A stretch of 64,000 bases of DNA, from contig JAGVVL010000002.1 of the NCBI GenBank assembly GCA_018287875.1, forward strand, positions 3,472,001 to 3,536,000, read 5' to 3'. A model generated the notes under the pieces. That model saw only the letters and a list, made by a program, of their open reading frames with translations. It ran no database searches and was not told where the DNA came from. Position numbers and translations under genes: made by a program. Shown in pieces: positions 34,133 through 44,298 of the stretch. Position 1 is the first letter of the stretch. The number at the start of each line of letters is the position of its first letter. The DNA comes from Nigrospora sphaerica (lineage: Eukaryota > Ascomycota > Sordariomycetes > Amphisphaeriales > Apiosporaceae).

Positions 34133-35596
34133 CTCTGGAAAGACTGGTGCCGCCGAAGAGGTTTATGTGATCAAGTAGAAGCAAAAAGAATGAAATGGCC
34201 CAAGACACCGTTCTATCTTTATGTATCGCAGGTTGACCTGCCAAACCAGCGCGGCATTGTGTAGGAACATCAACTCGTCTTCGTAAAGAGACGTTTGTTC
34301 TTCCATTGACTCGAGGGAGAGCAATTACTACAACAAGTGCTTTCCCCCCCTTAGAGAGCGAGCGAGCTTCGAAAAACGAGCACGGCTTGGTCTGGTAAGG
34401 GGGGGCAGTGTTTCCTCCCTCTTTAATTCCGCCAGCAGGAGGTGCCGAAGCGCAGGCTCTCGACCGTATCCCGAATAATGGCAGCTCAGCGACGGTGGCG
34501 TCCGGCCGGCATGAGCACAGGCGTGATGCGGCGCCCCGGGTCAGGTCTCTTGTTTTCGGGTGGCACGTTGAAGCGGTACCCGCTATCCGATCTGCCGCTC
34601 AATATCACCGTGCTGCGCTGTCGTCAAGCCACTGCCGACGGGAGAGACTGGCCCAGGCCTGCTTCTGGTTCAGCTTCCTCGCCGCATATGCGTGGTTGCG
34701 CCTGCGTTGGACTTATTAGGGGGGTTCTTCGCGGGTACTAGGATTCGTGCCCTAGTTCGAGAACTGGTGATATCGTTTTGATAGCCAGCCCTTTTCAAGA
34801 ACCTGCATGCAAGGCCTTTCAGGGAAATGAGATGAATCCGAAGCAGCGCGACCCTTTTTACCCCGTGTCGCTGCACGTAAGGCTGCCGGCAAGCCGGAAA
34901 TGTATCAGAGGTGATTAGCACTGAAGCACTCAGGTACGTCTCATGAAAGCAAGCAAGTGCCGGTGAAACGAAACACCGACATGTCCCTCAGCATCTGGGC
35001 CCTGCATACTTTTCCATGCATTTACACCCTTTTGTACATATGTCATTGCCGATGTAAATTCCGTACCCGCATCCTTGAATGAAAAAGGTGTCACAAAGTC
35101 ATAGTTCCCTCGGAAGCCATGCCACCACTTGCTGGTTTCCAAGGCAACCCGAATATTATTTCTTTACATTTTATGGCGGTATAACAGCCGTGGCGGTCGC
35201 AGAAAACATGCCTCTAGACGTCCCCATCAGCAGCCTATTGCAATTCAGACGACTGGCAGGGAGCGTCTGAAGGGCCGTGTGCGAAACAGCATAGACGACT
35301 CCTGAGTGTGCAGGGCTCTGGAGGCGTTGCGACATGAGACATACGGGGCTTGCCGTGAACCGAGTGGTAAAGCTTCACATGTGGGATGGCAGCGCTGATG
35401 TGTTGCGACTGGGCAGTTCGTATAAACACAAGGGGTCGCCGTGTCTCGGTCATTGTTGACATCGGCTATGCGACAACGCGAATTCTTTGGCGAACACAAC
35501 AGGTCTGAGGTTACTTTGCATCCGGTGTCCCGGTATTATCACGTCACTCGCTCTCTTTTCCCTTCACGGCATCTCCGAGCACAGCAGATTCATCAA
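34133..35596. other. Intergenic region
   Basis: No supported gene. The last 60 bases before 35597 are pyrimidine-rich (ctcgctctcttttcccttc) and look like a leader. The GC content is lower than in the neighbouring genes. Confidence 0.5.
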
Positions 35597-36508
35597 ATGC
35601 GCCCTGATCAGAGGCCGCCTCCTTACAACGAGGTGTCGTACGATGACTTCATCGAGCTGTATTGTGACGTGCGGAGAAGCGAAGAGCCACGTCCCCTCGG
35701 CTGTAATCCGAACGGTCGTGAGACTGTGGCCTTCATCAACTCGCTCATCTCGTCCTCCAACCCGTCAGATTCTTCCACGGAGACATGCCTCCGCGACGTG
35801 AACATCATCGGGCCGGAGGAGCAGCTCGAGGACGTGCACATCTTTCCACTTTGCTTCAACTGCTACGGGTTGAGCAGCGGGCCCGAGGGCACCTACTTCC
35901 TCGGCGAGAATAAGAACGCGCCGCTGTACGCGTTCCGGAGGCGGACGCAGTGGCTCGACAACCACCCCGACGTCGTCGTGCACAACGGCCCGTCGCTGAA
36001 CCGGCCGGTGCTGGCGACGTGCTCGTACCTGACGCACCGGCGGCAGATCTGGGAGGTGGCGCTACCGTACGCGGAGCCCGGAACGGCGGGGGGCAGCAGC
36101 TGCGTCGTCGTCACGGGCGGCGCCGACTGGAAGCGGCCCATGTTCTGCTTCAGCGTCGAGACGCCCCTGTCGCGCCAGAAGGAGCGCTTCGAGTGGCGCT
36201 TCAGCGGCAACCCCAACATCAAGAAGCTGCTCGGCGGCGACATGTACGGCTGGAAGCTCGTGCGCATCACGTCCGACATGGCCACGGCCGAGTCGGGACG
36301 CGCCAAGGGGCCGGCGCTGCGCACGACTGACGGCAAGGAGGTCGTCGCCCTCTGCTCCGCCAACGGCTTCAGCTGGACCAAGTATTGGAAGTTCATGTTT
36401 GTGGGCACGGGCAAGCGAAGGGTGCTAGGCGTCCGCTGGGAGGCCGTCGTTGCTATCACATCTCTGATGCTCATGGACTGGGATCTCAAGAAGAGGAATG
36501 TGAGTTGA
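35597..36508 (+). CDS. Fungal protein with tubby/LURP-one-like fold, N-terminal PPxY motif
   Basis: A single-exon frame of 303 residues from ATG 35597. An in-frame upstream ATG at 35468 would add 43 residues that read like leader sequence, so I prefer the later start. The N-terminus carries PPPY (residues 7-10), a WW-domain ligand motif used by Rsp5/Nedd4 ligases and their adaptors. The middle and C-terminus contain alternating beta-strand blocks (PLYAFRRRTQWL; RQIWEVALPYAE; ERFEWRFSGN; GWKLVRI) and a final hydrophobic helix (WEAVVAITSLMLMDW). This order resembles the tubby C-terminal/LURP-one fold common in fungal proteins of unknown role. The frame ends at GTG AGT TGA, which could be a donor, so a further exon cannot be excluded. 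Confidence 0.62.
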   Translation: MRPDQRPPPYNEVSYDDFIELYCDVRRSEEPRPLGCNPNGRETVAFINSLISSSNPSDSSTETCLRDVNIIGPEEQLEDVHIFPLCFNCYGLSSGPEGTYFLGENKNAPLYAFRRRTQWLDNHPDVVVHNGPSLNRPVLATCSYLTHRRQIWEVALPYAEPGTAGGSSCVVVTGGADWKRPMFCFSVETPLSRQKERFEWRFSGNPNIKKLLGGDMYGWKLVRITSDMATAESGRAKGPALRTTDGKEVVALCSANGFSWTKYWKFMFVGTGKRRVLGVRWEAVVAITSLMLMDWDLKKRNVS

Positions 36509-37576
36509 ACGGCTCAATCCAGGTGGATGGGGAAGCCAGGCCATCTCGTCCGGCAGCAGGGGTTATTGACTGCCAGATGTACGTGCGTAATACCAAGGGG
36601 CCTGAATCAACTTGCCACGGAGGGATCTCGAAAAGCCACTAATAATACTGGACTGGTGATGGGTCCTTGAGAGCTATGCGTAAGGGCTTGAGGTTACACT
36701 TGTGTGAAAATAGAGGTCGATAGGGCGAGTTGGTGATGTGGCTCGCCTGTTCGGCATCGCCGTGAGAAATCGGGCCTGGAATGCAAAGGTTCTTACGTAG
36801 GTAGTAGTACTAGATGACTTAAGTACTGCCCCAATGATGCGACGCACCTGCATTATCCCGCGCGGTTACCCCCCCACTTACACCCATTCCCCATATACAC
36901 ACACAAACACAGGACACAATGCCTTCATAAAACGACATATATCTTCAGGCTCCAACACTTGATGCCTTTCATAATCTAATCACTCGTTTGCACTTCCTTG
37001 CCACCCCGGTTTTCCTTTGCGAGGTGAATCATCGTTGGAGGCACCCACGTCGCCGAGCTATGAAATCATCAAGTGACGAGCCACTTGCGGAGCAGAACGT
37101 GATGTGATATAAGCAACGCAACGCAGCCCGCATGTACAACTACAGGCGCAGTAATAGTGCCCAGCATTGAATCCGCGTTTCTTTTTGGTGCCCGCTGGGC
37201 TTCGACGTCGCATGAGACAGGCACTTCATCCAGACGATTCGCAGAACCGGCCTCTTCGCTTCACGGGGACGTCTAGTGGCTCCAGTTTATACCCAGCTGG
37301 CCGGTCACCCCACCAAATAGAGAGCTGCCAACGCATCCTCCACCATGCCTTTCTATCCGAACGATAAGTAAACCACAACGGGACCCCCGGCTAAGCGCCC
37401 GCGGGGGCGAAGAGGGTAACCCTTCCCGCCCGACCTGCTTGATGCCGGTACCAGCGGCCCTTCTTTTCTCTCTCTCTCCGGCTTTGGATCTTTCTTGGGT
37501 TCGTGCATTCCGTCCGTACACACACACCAACGTTCACCCAACCGGTCGGTAACAAACCCTCTTCCCTTTCTGGCCC
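36509..37576. other. Intergenic region
   Basis: 3' flank of the tubby-like gene and promoter of the next gene. AT-richer than average. An AC-rich tract (atacacacacaaacac) lies at 36895-36911. The stretch before 37577 is CT- and CA-rich. No gene is seen. Confidence 0.5.
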
Positions 37577-38233
37577 ATGTGCTCCGCTCCGCGAATCCCC
37601 CAAAAGATGACCATCGGCGCGTGGCGGGAGGGCACGTCGGGGGCGTCCTTCATCACGCTTCCGGCGGCGGCGAGCCGTGGCGCCATGTCGACGCCGTCGT
37701 CGACGTCGGGCTCGGAGGCCGGGGGGGAGCTCGCCGAGGAGGACTACCACGAGTCGGGCCCGCCGACGACGGTGGGGGACGAGCGGTGGGAGGGGCACTA
37801 CTTCCCGGCGGTGCCGTGGCCGGGCAACATGTACATCATCACGGAGCGGTCGAGCGGCCGGCCCGTCGTCCGCAGCGAGGACGACGGCCGCATCGTCCTC
37901 GGCGAACCCGACGACCACGACTGGGACGTGCGCGGCCCCCGCGCCGCCGCCCACGGCCGCTGGTACTGCGTCGAGAGCAACAACTACCTCGGCTTCCAGG
38001 ACCCCCAGACGTCGCGTTACCTCGGCCACAACATCCACGACAACGTCGTCGCTACGGCCCGCACCATCGGCGACTGGGAGCACCTCATCGTCCGGCCCCA
38101 CCCCAACGGCGGCTTCCAGCTGCTCAGTAAATACTGGATCAGCTCGCTGATGCTCCTCACCGTCGACGCCGACGGCAAGAGCCTCGTCCGGCGTATGCAC
38201 GGAAGTACCCTTTTCGACTTCAAGAAAGTATGA
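37577..38233 (+). CDS. Beta-trefoil (fascin-like) fungal protein of unknown function
   Basis: A single-exon frame of 218 residues. After a low-complexity N-terminus of about 65 residues, it shows the pattern of a common family of small fungal proteins: MYIITERSSGRPV, GRWYCVESNNYLGFQDPQTS then RYLGHN, WEHLIVRPHPNGGFQLLS, and a terminal FDFKKV corresponding to the WEFxKV end of relatives (from memory of the family). These repeats suggest a beta-trefoil fold. No signal peptide or membrane segment is present, so it is probably cytosolic. The start could also be ATG 37607 or 37685, since the conserved part begins much later. It lies next to the tubby-like gene in the same direction, 1.1 kb away. 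Function unknown. Confidence 0.68.
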   Translation: MCSAPRIPQKMTIGAWREGTSGASFITLPAAASRGAMSTPSSTSGSEAGGELAEEDYHESGPPTTVGDERWEGHYFPAVPWPGNMYIITERSSGRPVVRSEDDGRIVLGEPDDHDWDVRGPRAAAHGRWYCVESNNYLGFQDPQTSRYLGHNIHDNVVATARTIGDWEHLIVRPHPNGGFQLLSKYWISSLMLLTVDADGKSLVRRMHGSTLFDFKKV

Positions 38234-38760
38234 ATGGCCGCTGCTGGAGGGCGTCGGGCTCGTTTGATTTTGAGATACACAGGCCGCTGGAGTTGGGTTT
38301 TGATTTCGGTGATACTTGCACAGACTGCTCCCGATCGTTTGAGACGTTTAGATGGGCTGGCGTACCTTTTCGATTCTCCTGTACATAGGCTCTCCCAGCC
38401 CCATTACGCGACGAAGCATCCAATCCTTCTGGTACTGAAGTTAGTACACAGGACTGCTGATATTTATATGGTCCTCGTACTCCCGCGACGCCACATCTGG
38501 AGAGGGACGTAAGGACTGTGATTGCTTTTACCCTTTTCAGGTCGCTATACCAACACAAGAAACGGCGAGAAAGGGGGATGAAAATGGGAATAAAGCGCTT
38601 TCTTTTCCTTTGCACGGCCTAATTGTATCACTCGCGAGCGGCGGCGCACGAATCTGAGGCATCAGCTTGGGGGGATGGACACGACGGGACCCGGCCCAAC
38701 TAATACGTCACCCATTCCACGCCTCTTGTTGGTCCGTTTTGTCTGTATGCGCTAGTGGGC
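38234..38760. other. Convergent intergenic region
   Basis: 3' flanks of the beta-trefoil gene (+) and VPS29 (-). No coding sequence is seen. Confidence 0.55.
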
Positions 38761-39555
38761 TCATGATGAAGTGCCGGTCGGCTCGACCGGTTTTGTGTAT
38801 GTAACTTTTTCGACCGCCACGTTCTCGACCCCGTTCGCGTCTTTCCTAAGCTGGTAGACGTACAACGTGAGGGAGATTCCCTGGACCTGTACCAACCGGG
38901 TCAGCCATGATTCGGGTTGGGTAGGGGGTGGGGTGGCGTCGCCGGGCGGCCACGACTCACATCCATCAGGCAGAAGCTGGGGACCATCTCCTCATCCTCG
39001 CCAGCGGAGCCGGTGGTGAAGGCGCCGGTGGCGCTGCCGGGGTTGACGAAGAACTTGTCCATGTACTCGAAGGCGTCGAAGCGGTGGGTGCCGCCCCAGC
39101 ACAGCACGTCGACGTCAAGCTTGTTGGCCTCGGCCAGGAGCAGGTCGGGCTCGGTGGACACGAGCGTGAAGCCCTCGACGAAGCCGACGCGCAGCGAGCC
39201 GTGCGTCACGATTTGGGCGAGCGGCAGCGACGTCGCCTCGACGTCGAAGCGCCCCTTGACGATCTTGAGGTCGGGCGCGATGGACCGCAGGTACTCGTAC
39301 GTGTGCTTGTCCGTCAGGTTGCCGAGGCACAGCGTCTGGCCTATTTTGCCGGGCGAAAGCAACTTCTTGAACTGCAACGGGGGGCAGGAACGGGCGGGCG
39401 CGTCAGCGGGCGGCGGCGGCGAGGAAGGGCGGCGCCGCGCGAGGGGCACGGAGAAGCAGCGGAGGAGGGGGGGACGCGCAACACACCTTGGCCGGGATGT
39501 CGAGGGCGCGGTCCGGGATGTGGAGGTCCCCTATCACGAGGATGAGAAAGGCCAT
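38761..39555 (-). CDS. VPS29: Retromer subunit Vps29
   Basis: Metallophosphoesterase-fold scaffold of the retromer complex, which retrieves receptors from endosomes to the Golgi with Vps35 and Vps26. Exons 39555-39487, 39371-38961 and 38886-38761 give 201 residues, close to the usual 180-200. The protein begins MAFLILVIGDLHIPDRA, the family signature. It continues with FKKLLSPGKIGQTLCLGNLT, IVKGRFD, FTLVSTEPD-type strand and helix blocks, WGGTHRFDAFE, NPGSATGAF, and LMDVQG across the last splice. The conserved GDLH, GN and GGTH elements are present. Introns are 115 and 74 bases, both phase 0. The gene is complete. It starts 1.15 kb from the divergently oriented aminotransferase gene. Confidence 0.97.
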
Positions 39556-40704
39556 TGCGTATCGACAGGCCGAGGCCTCGGGTTTCGGGGAGGCGACGGG
39601 ATGCTCGACGGGATGCTCGACGGATATGCCGTGGGCCGAATGCGGTCGGTTGGGTCGGCTTGCTTCAAGGCAAAGCTGATGGTTTGGGGAAACCTGGCAG
39701 CGGGGCTGGGGGATAGCGTGTATCGGCGACGGGATCTGGTCTGACCGTGAATGACGGTGGCAGCGGATGGATCACGAACGCAATGCCGCGAACGGTTGCT
39801 GACAGTCTCAATGTACGAAAATGCAGGCAGTCGTGTCGCCTGGAGAGTATCGACCACTGGCAATCGCCGCAACGTGCTGATGGCCGGCCGTGTATTATCC
39901 CTTGGCTCCTAACGATGATTGACGTCGCAGCTCATTAGCTCGCAATTCGGCCGGGACCCCTGCTGCACTGAGCTGACATGTTCGAACCGGGGTCTAACTT
40001 CCATTGTACCTCCAGCTCAAGTACCTTTCCCCATTGTGGAAGTTGGCGCATTACTGGCCGTCGTCTACACAGTGGCGGCCCCCCCCCCCCCCCCGAAATC
40101 GGGGTTCGTAAAGGCCGGGAACGTTCGTCGGCCGGCCCCAGGGACGCACGACTTGGGAATGGTGCCGTGCCTTCCCCTACGAGCGGTCAGGAAGGAGGGA
40201 CCTCATTAAAGAGATCCTCCGACAAGTCCGAGAGAGCCAGCTTTCTCCTTGCCACCTACGCAGCCGGTTTCTCGTCTTCCAGCCGACAACGGCCTTCTGT
40301 TTCTGTGCCGAAGGCGAGCCTGCAGCGCCTGTAACGCCCGATTGGCTTTCCGATTGCCCGCTACGGAAGCTTGATCCTACAGCGCTCGAGTGCCCTGACA
40401 TTACCCCGAACCACCTGCCAAGCTGCCCGTCCAGCCCATCCCGGCTGCCTTCTTCAGAAGCAGCAGCTGCTGCCCGATCCAAATGCGGAGAGCTTCGAGA
40501 TCGGCCCTGGCCGGTGGCATGCCCCACCTCAGCGGCAGCCCCTCATCCTCGCTGATACAGCAGCCGACGAGCCCCTCGTCCCGTTTGTCGTTGATAAACC
40601 AGCACCTTTCTGGCTCCTATCCAGGCTCAACTTCTCCCGCGTCACGCAGCCGCTCCGTATCCCCTGTCCAGATCCGCAGACTGTCCTCCTCGCAGCCCGC
40701 CAAA
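39556..40704. other. Divergent promoter region, VPS29 and aminotransferase
   Basis: Holds both promoters. A run of 16 C bases occurs at 40079-40094. Open frames at 40371-40881 are the aminotransferase leader and first exon read in other frames. No extra gene is supported. Confidence 0.5.
40079..40094. repeat. Homopolymer run of 16 C
   Basis: Uninterrupted C tract in the divergent promoter; its length is likely unstable and may be imprecise in the assembly. Confidence 0.8.
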
Positions 40705-42108
40705 ATGTCGTCCCAGCCCGACCACCCCACCCTGCTCATCCCGGGCCCCATTGAGTTCGACGATGCCGTCTTACAGTCCATGAGCCATTACAGGTACGTC
40801 GCGATCGCGCACCCGCGGCCGGACATGGAGGCAGCCGCTTTCCCTACTTCGCGACGGGGTTGTGTTCTCTCCGTCCTGTGAGCTCCGGCGGTGGGCTTCT
40901 GCTAACCTCGTCGTGTCGGAAACCAGCGAGTCCCATGTCGGTCCGGGCTTTGTTGCCACCTTTGGCGAGACCCTCTCCCTTCTCCGCAAGCTTTTCCAGA
41001 CCACCGACCCCTCGGCGCAACCCTTTGTGATCTCGGGCTCGGGCACGCTGGGGTGGGACCTAGTGGCGGCCAACCTCGTCGAGCCCGGCGAGGACGTCTT
41101 GGTGCTGTGCACCGGCTACTTTGGCGACGGGTTCGCCGACTGCTTCGAAACGTACGGCGCCAAGGTTACCAAGCTGACGGGCCCCGTGGGCGGACGGCCG
41201 CAGCTGCCCGAAATCGAGGAGGCGCTCAAGAGCAAGAAGTTCAAGATGATCACGGTCACGCACGTGGACACGTCGACGGGCGTCTTGAGCGAGCTGGAGA
41301 ACCTGTCTAAGCTGGTCAAGAGCGTGTCGCCCGAAACCCTGCTGGTGGTCGACGGCGTGTGCAGCGTCGCCTGCGAGGAGATCGCCTTTGATGCGTGGAA
41401 GCTGGACGGCGTCGTCACGGCGAGCCAGAAGGCCATCGGCTGCCCCGCCGGCCTCTCCATTTCCATGTTCAGCGGCAAGGCCATCGAGGCGTTCAAGGCG
41501 CGCAAGAGCCCGCCGGCGTCCTACTTCGCGTCGATGAAGAACTGGATGCCCATCATGCAGAACTACGAGGCGAAGAAGCCGTCGTACTTTGCCACGCCCT
41601 CGCCGCAGCTGGTGCACGCCCTGCACACGGCCCTGTCCCAGATCCTCTCCAAGCCCCTATCGGAGCGCTTCGCCAAGCACCGCGAGGTGTCCGACGCCAT
41701 CAAGAAGGTCGTGGCGGACCTGGGCCTCAAGCAGGTCGCCTCCAGCCCCGAGAACCAGGCCCACGGCATGACGGCCATGTTCCTGCCCGAGACGGTCAAG
41801 GCGACCGACCTGTTGCCAAAGCTGGCGAAGAGCGGCGTTGTCTTTGCCGGCGGCATCCACAAGGAGATCGCCCCCAAGTACGTCCGGTTCGGACACATGG
41901 GCGTTAGCGTGGTAAGTGACCGAGTTCCGTCCCACTGGCGTGACGCGCCGGGCAGCAGCCGCTCCGGTGCCCATACTCGTCCATTACAAACGTATATGTA
42001 CAGGTACTAACCAACACATCACAGACGGACCCTAACCGGGGCGACATTGACAAGGCCCTCAAGGCCTTGACGAACGGCCTGGCAGATTGCGGCTACCAGA
42101 AGGCGTAG
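40705..42108 (+). CDS. AGX1: Alanine-glyoxylate aminotransferase
   Basis: PLP-dependent class V aminotransferase that makes glycine from glyoxylate with alanine as donor. Exons 40705-40793, 40927-41911 and 42025-42108 give 385 residues. The N-terminus reads TLLIPGPIEFDDAVLQSM, typical of the family, followed by SHVGPGF across the first splice. SGSGTLGWDLVAANL binds the cofactor phosphate, VVDGVCSVACEEI contains the Asp that contacts the PLP ring, and SQKAIGCPAG holds the Schiff-base lysine, Lys198. The C-terminus ends CGYQKA, so there is no SKL-type peroxisomal signal and I expect a cytosolic or mitochondrial enzyme. Introns of 133 and 113 bases have gctaacc and actaacc branch sites. An AATAAAA signal follows the stop near 42158. 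Confidence 0.95.
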
Positions 42109-44298
42109 CGGGCCACCCGGAAGGTTCTAGAATGTTGGTATCGTTGTCCAGATGCTATAATAAAAAAGGCAACTGTGCCATGCATTAGCATTATCTTATT
42201 CCCGCTACACGCCCCTCCCGTCATATGGGCGCTTCCTTGCCTGCGGTGTAGCGGCAGCGTAGCCAGTAGTCAAGCAACGAGCAGCCGAGCTGGGTGAAGA
42301 GCCTTTAACGCATGCATATATTCCGTAGCCCCGGAAACCAAGACAAGACTGACAGATGGGCGTTTCCAGTGGGTCGTCACTCACCAAGCTGCCAATGAAG
42401 TATGCCCGTCGAAAGCGTTCATGGGTCCATCAGCCGAACTTGGTTGCGGCATGGTTGCGGAACTGCGGCTCAAATGGGTAGTAGCTGAATCTATACTCGA
42501 TCTCGCCCGACGACAATGGCAGGGCCAACGGTAACGCCGAAAGCGTTGGTCATACTACTATGAACTTTCCTTGGTACAGTAGCCTTCCTCCACTGTTGTG
42601 TGTTGTCGAGGCGCGCAGTACCGGACTTAACCTGCGCGTGTGACGAGGATGAGTCCGTTTCGATATATATGCCTATGTATCGCGGTATCTTGTCTTTTTG
42701 GCCATCTGTTTGACTGCCTGTGCGGCGCCTCGCTCCCAACGGACCGCGCGACAACAGCGCCTCGCGTTTCGGAAGCGGCGGTGGATTCTCTAGCACAGCG
42801 GCGGAGAAGTGGTGATTAGTAAGTCGATCGGCATAGCTGTGGCGCATTTTGCTTTGTCATCAACGGAGGCGAGCTCGCATTTGTCTCCAGGCAGCCGGGG
42901 CAACGGCGATAGCGAGGATGGCCGTTTTTGGGGGCGCACAGGCTGACGGCCAGAGTCAATCATGCAGGCAGTAGTTACAACTTGCCGCCTCAATAGTGAT
43001 GGCCGAGGTACAACACCAACCTATTTCGTGTTGACATACGGAGAGCCGCAGGCGTAACCTGGTGGTAACGGGGGCAGCAGCAACTCGGGAGTCGAGCGGC
43101 AGTGAACGGACAATGAGCGTGCCCCGTTTGTAGACGTCAGGCCGGGCCCCACGCGTGTGTGACGAGAGCATGGCACCCGTGACGCGAAAAGCAGGGGGAA
43201 CACCACTCGAAAAGACCTGCGCGAAGCTGTGCACGGGATTGGCTGCGTAGGCCATAGCTTCTTTATGTATGAGGTATGAAGTGGCCGGACGGGCGCGCAT
43301 CCGAACAGAGACGTATGGCACGTACATAGCAATATTCACACGACGAAGTTGAGTTACAGAGAGAAGACTCTGGTGTGACCCGGCAAGGCGTTTCGGCCTT
43401 CGGTCTAATGGTTGAATGCAGTACACGCTATTGAGGGTATAGATACGATTGGGGAGGGGGTGCTTAGAAATGTACGCAAGTGTATTTAAAGTATGTACTT
43501 ACCTACAGTAGGTACTTCACGTCAGTAGCGGGATGGAAGAAAGGCGAGTGGGATGAAGCTTTGTAAGGTTTGGTGAGGGGCACTCGCTTTATCGGCGCAC
43601 TTGATGGCATCGATGGCGGGAGGGAATCCAATCCCCTCCTTCTCCCCCTCCCCTTCGGAGCTTTGCCACAGCAACGGTCGTGTGTGTGTGGCAGGGGAGG
43701 CCAAGCCCCCAAAAAAGTGATAATGACGGATGGCTACATCTGAAGGTACATACATGTAGGTAGTGCTTGGGAGGGGAAGCAGCTGGAGCTTTGCGGCGGC
43801 AGCCCCTCCTCTCTTCAAATCCCAAGGATGGGAAGTACCTAAACCAGGACCTGCCGGGCTGCCTGACCATGCGACTCCACCAAAGACACGGCAACCAGCC
43901 CACCAAAGAAAGCCACCGACCGCGTTATGGTCCTCTCGTACCCGCCTTCCACTTTGATTTCGGATTCTGGTCTGCTCTGGTCTGCTTTGGATGCCATCCT
44001 TCGATTTCACGCACTCTACTCTCTCCCCTCCGGTCTCTGTCCTCATTGCACCTTTCGCCCGTTGCCCAAGTCAATCTCTGCCGGCCCACTGCAGTCGCCA
44101 ACCCCCGCCGTCTGTCTTTTGTGCAGCTCGACCGACGTGAAGCCTTGAAAGACGGCCGCTTTGGCAAGCTGCTGCTGCTGCTGCTGCTCCTCTTTCATTC
44201 CTCCCGCCTTTCACCACCACCACCAACACCACCACCCAGCCTAACCCAACCCTCGATTCTCTGCGATTGCCTCGCCCTCGTGCCCAGCCCTTGTCACC
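42109..44298. other. Intergenic region, aminotransferase to CRM1
   Basis: No supported gene. The last 300 bases before 44299 are strongly pyrimidine-rich and include a CTG repeat (44170-44189) and a CCACCA repeat (44213-44234), consistent with a long CRM1 leader. Minus-strand frames in 43522-44382 are antisense to this leader. Confidence 0.5.

Noticed and set aside
39975..40000. Second B-box-like ttcgaacc (minus strand)
   Set aside because: Flanking bases do not pair as a T arm and no cloverleaf can be drawn.
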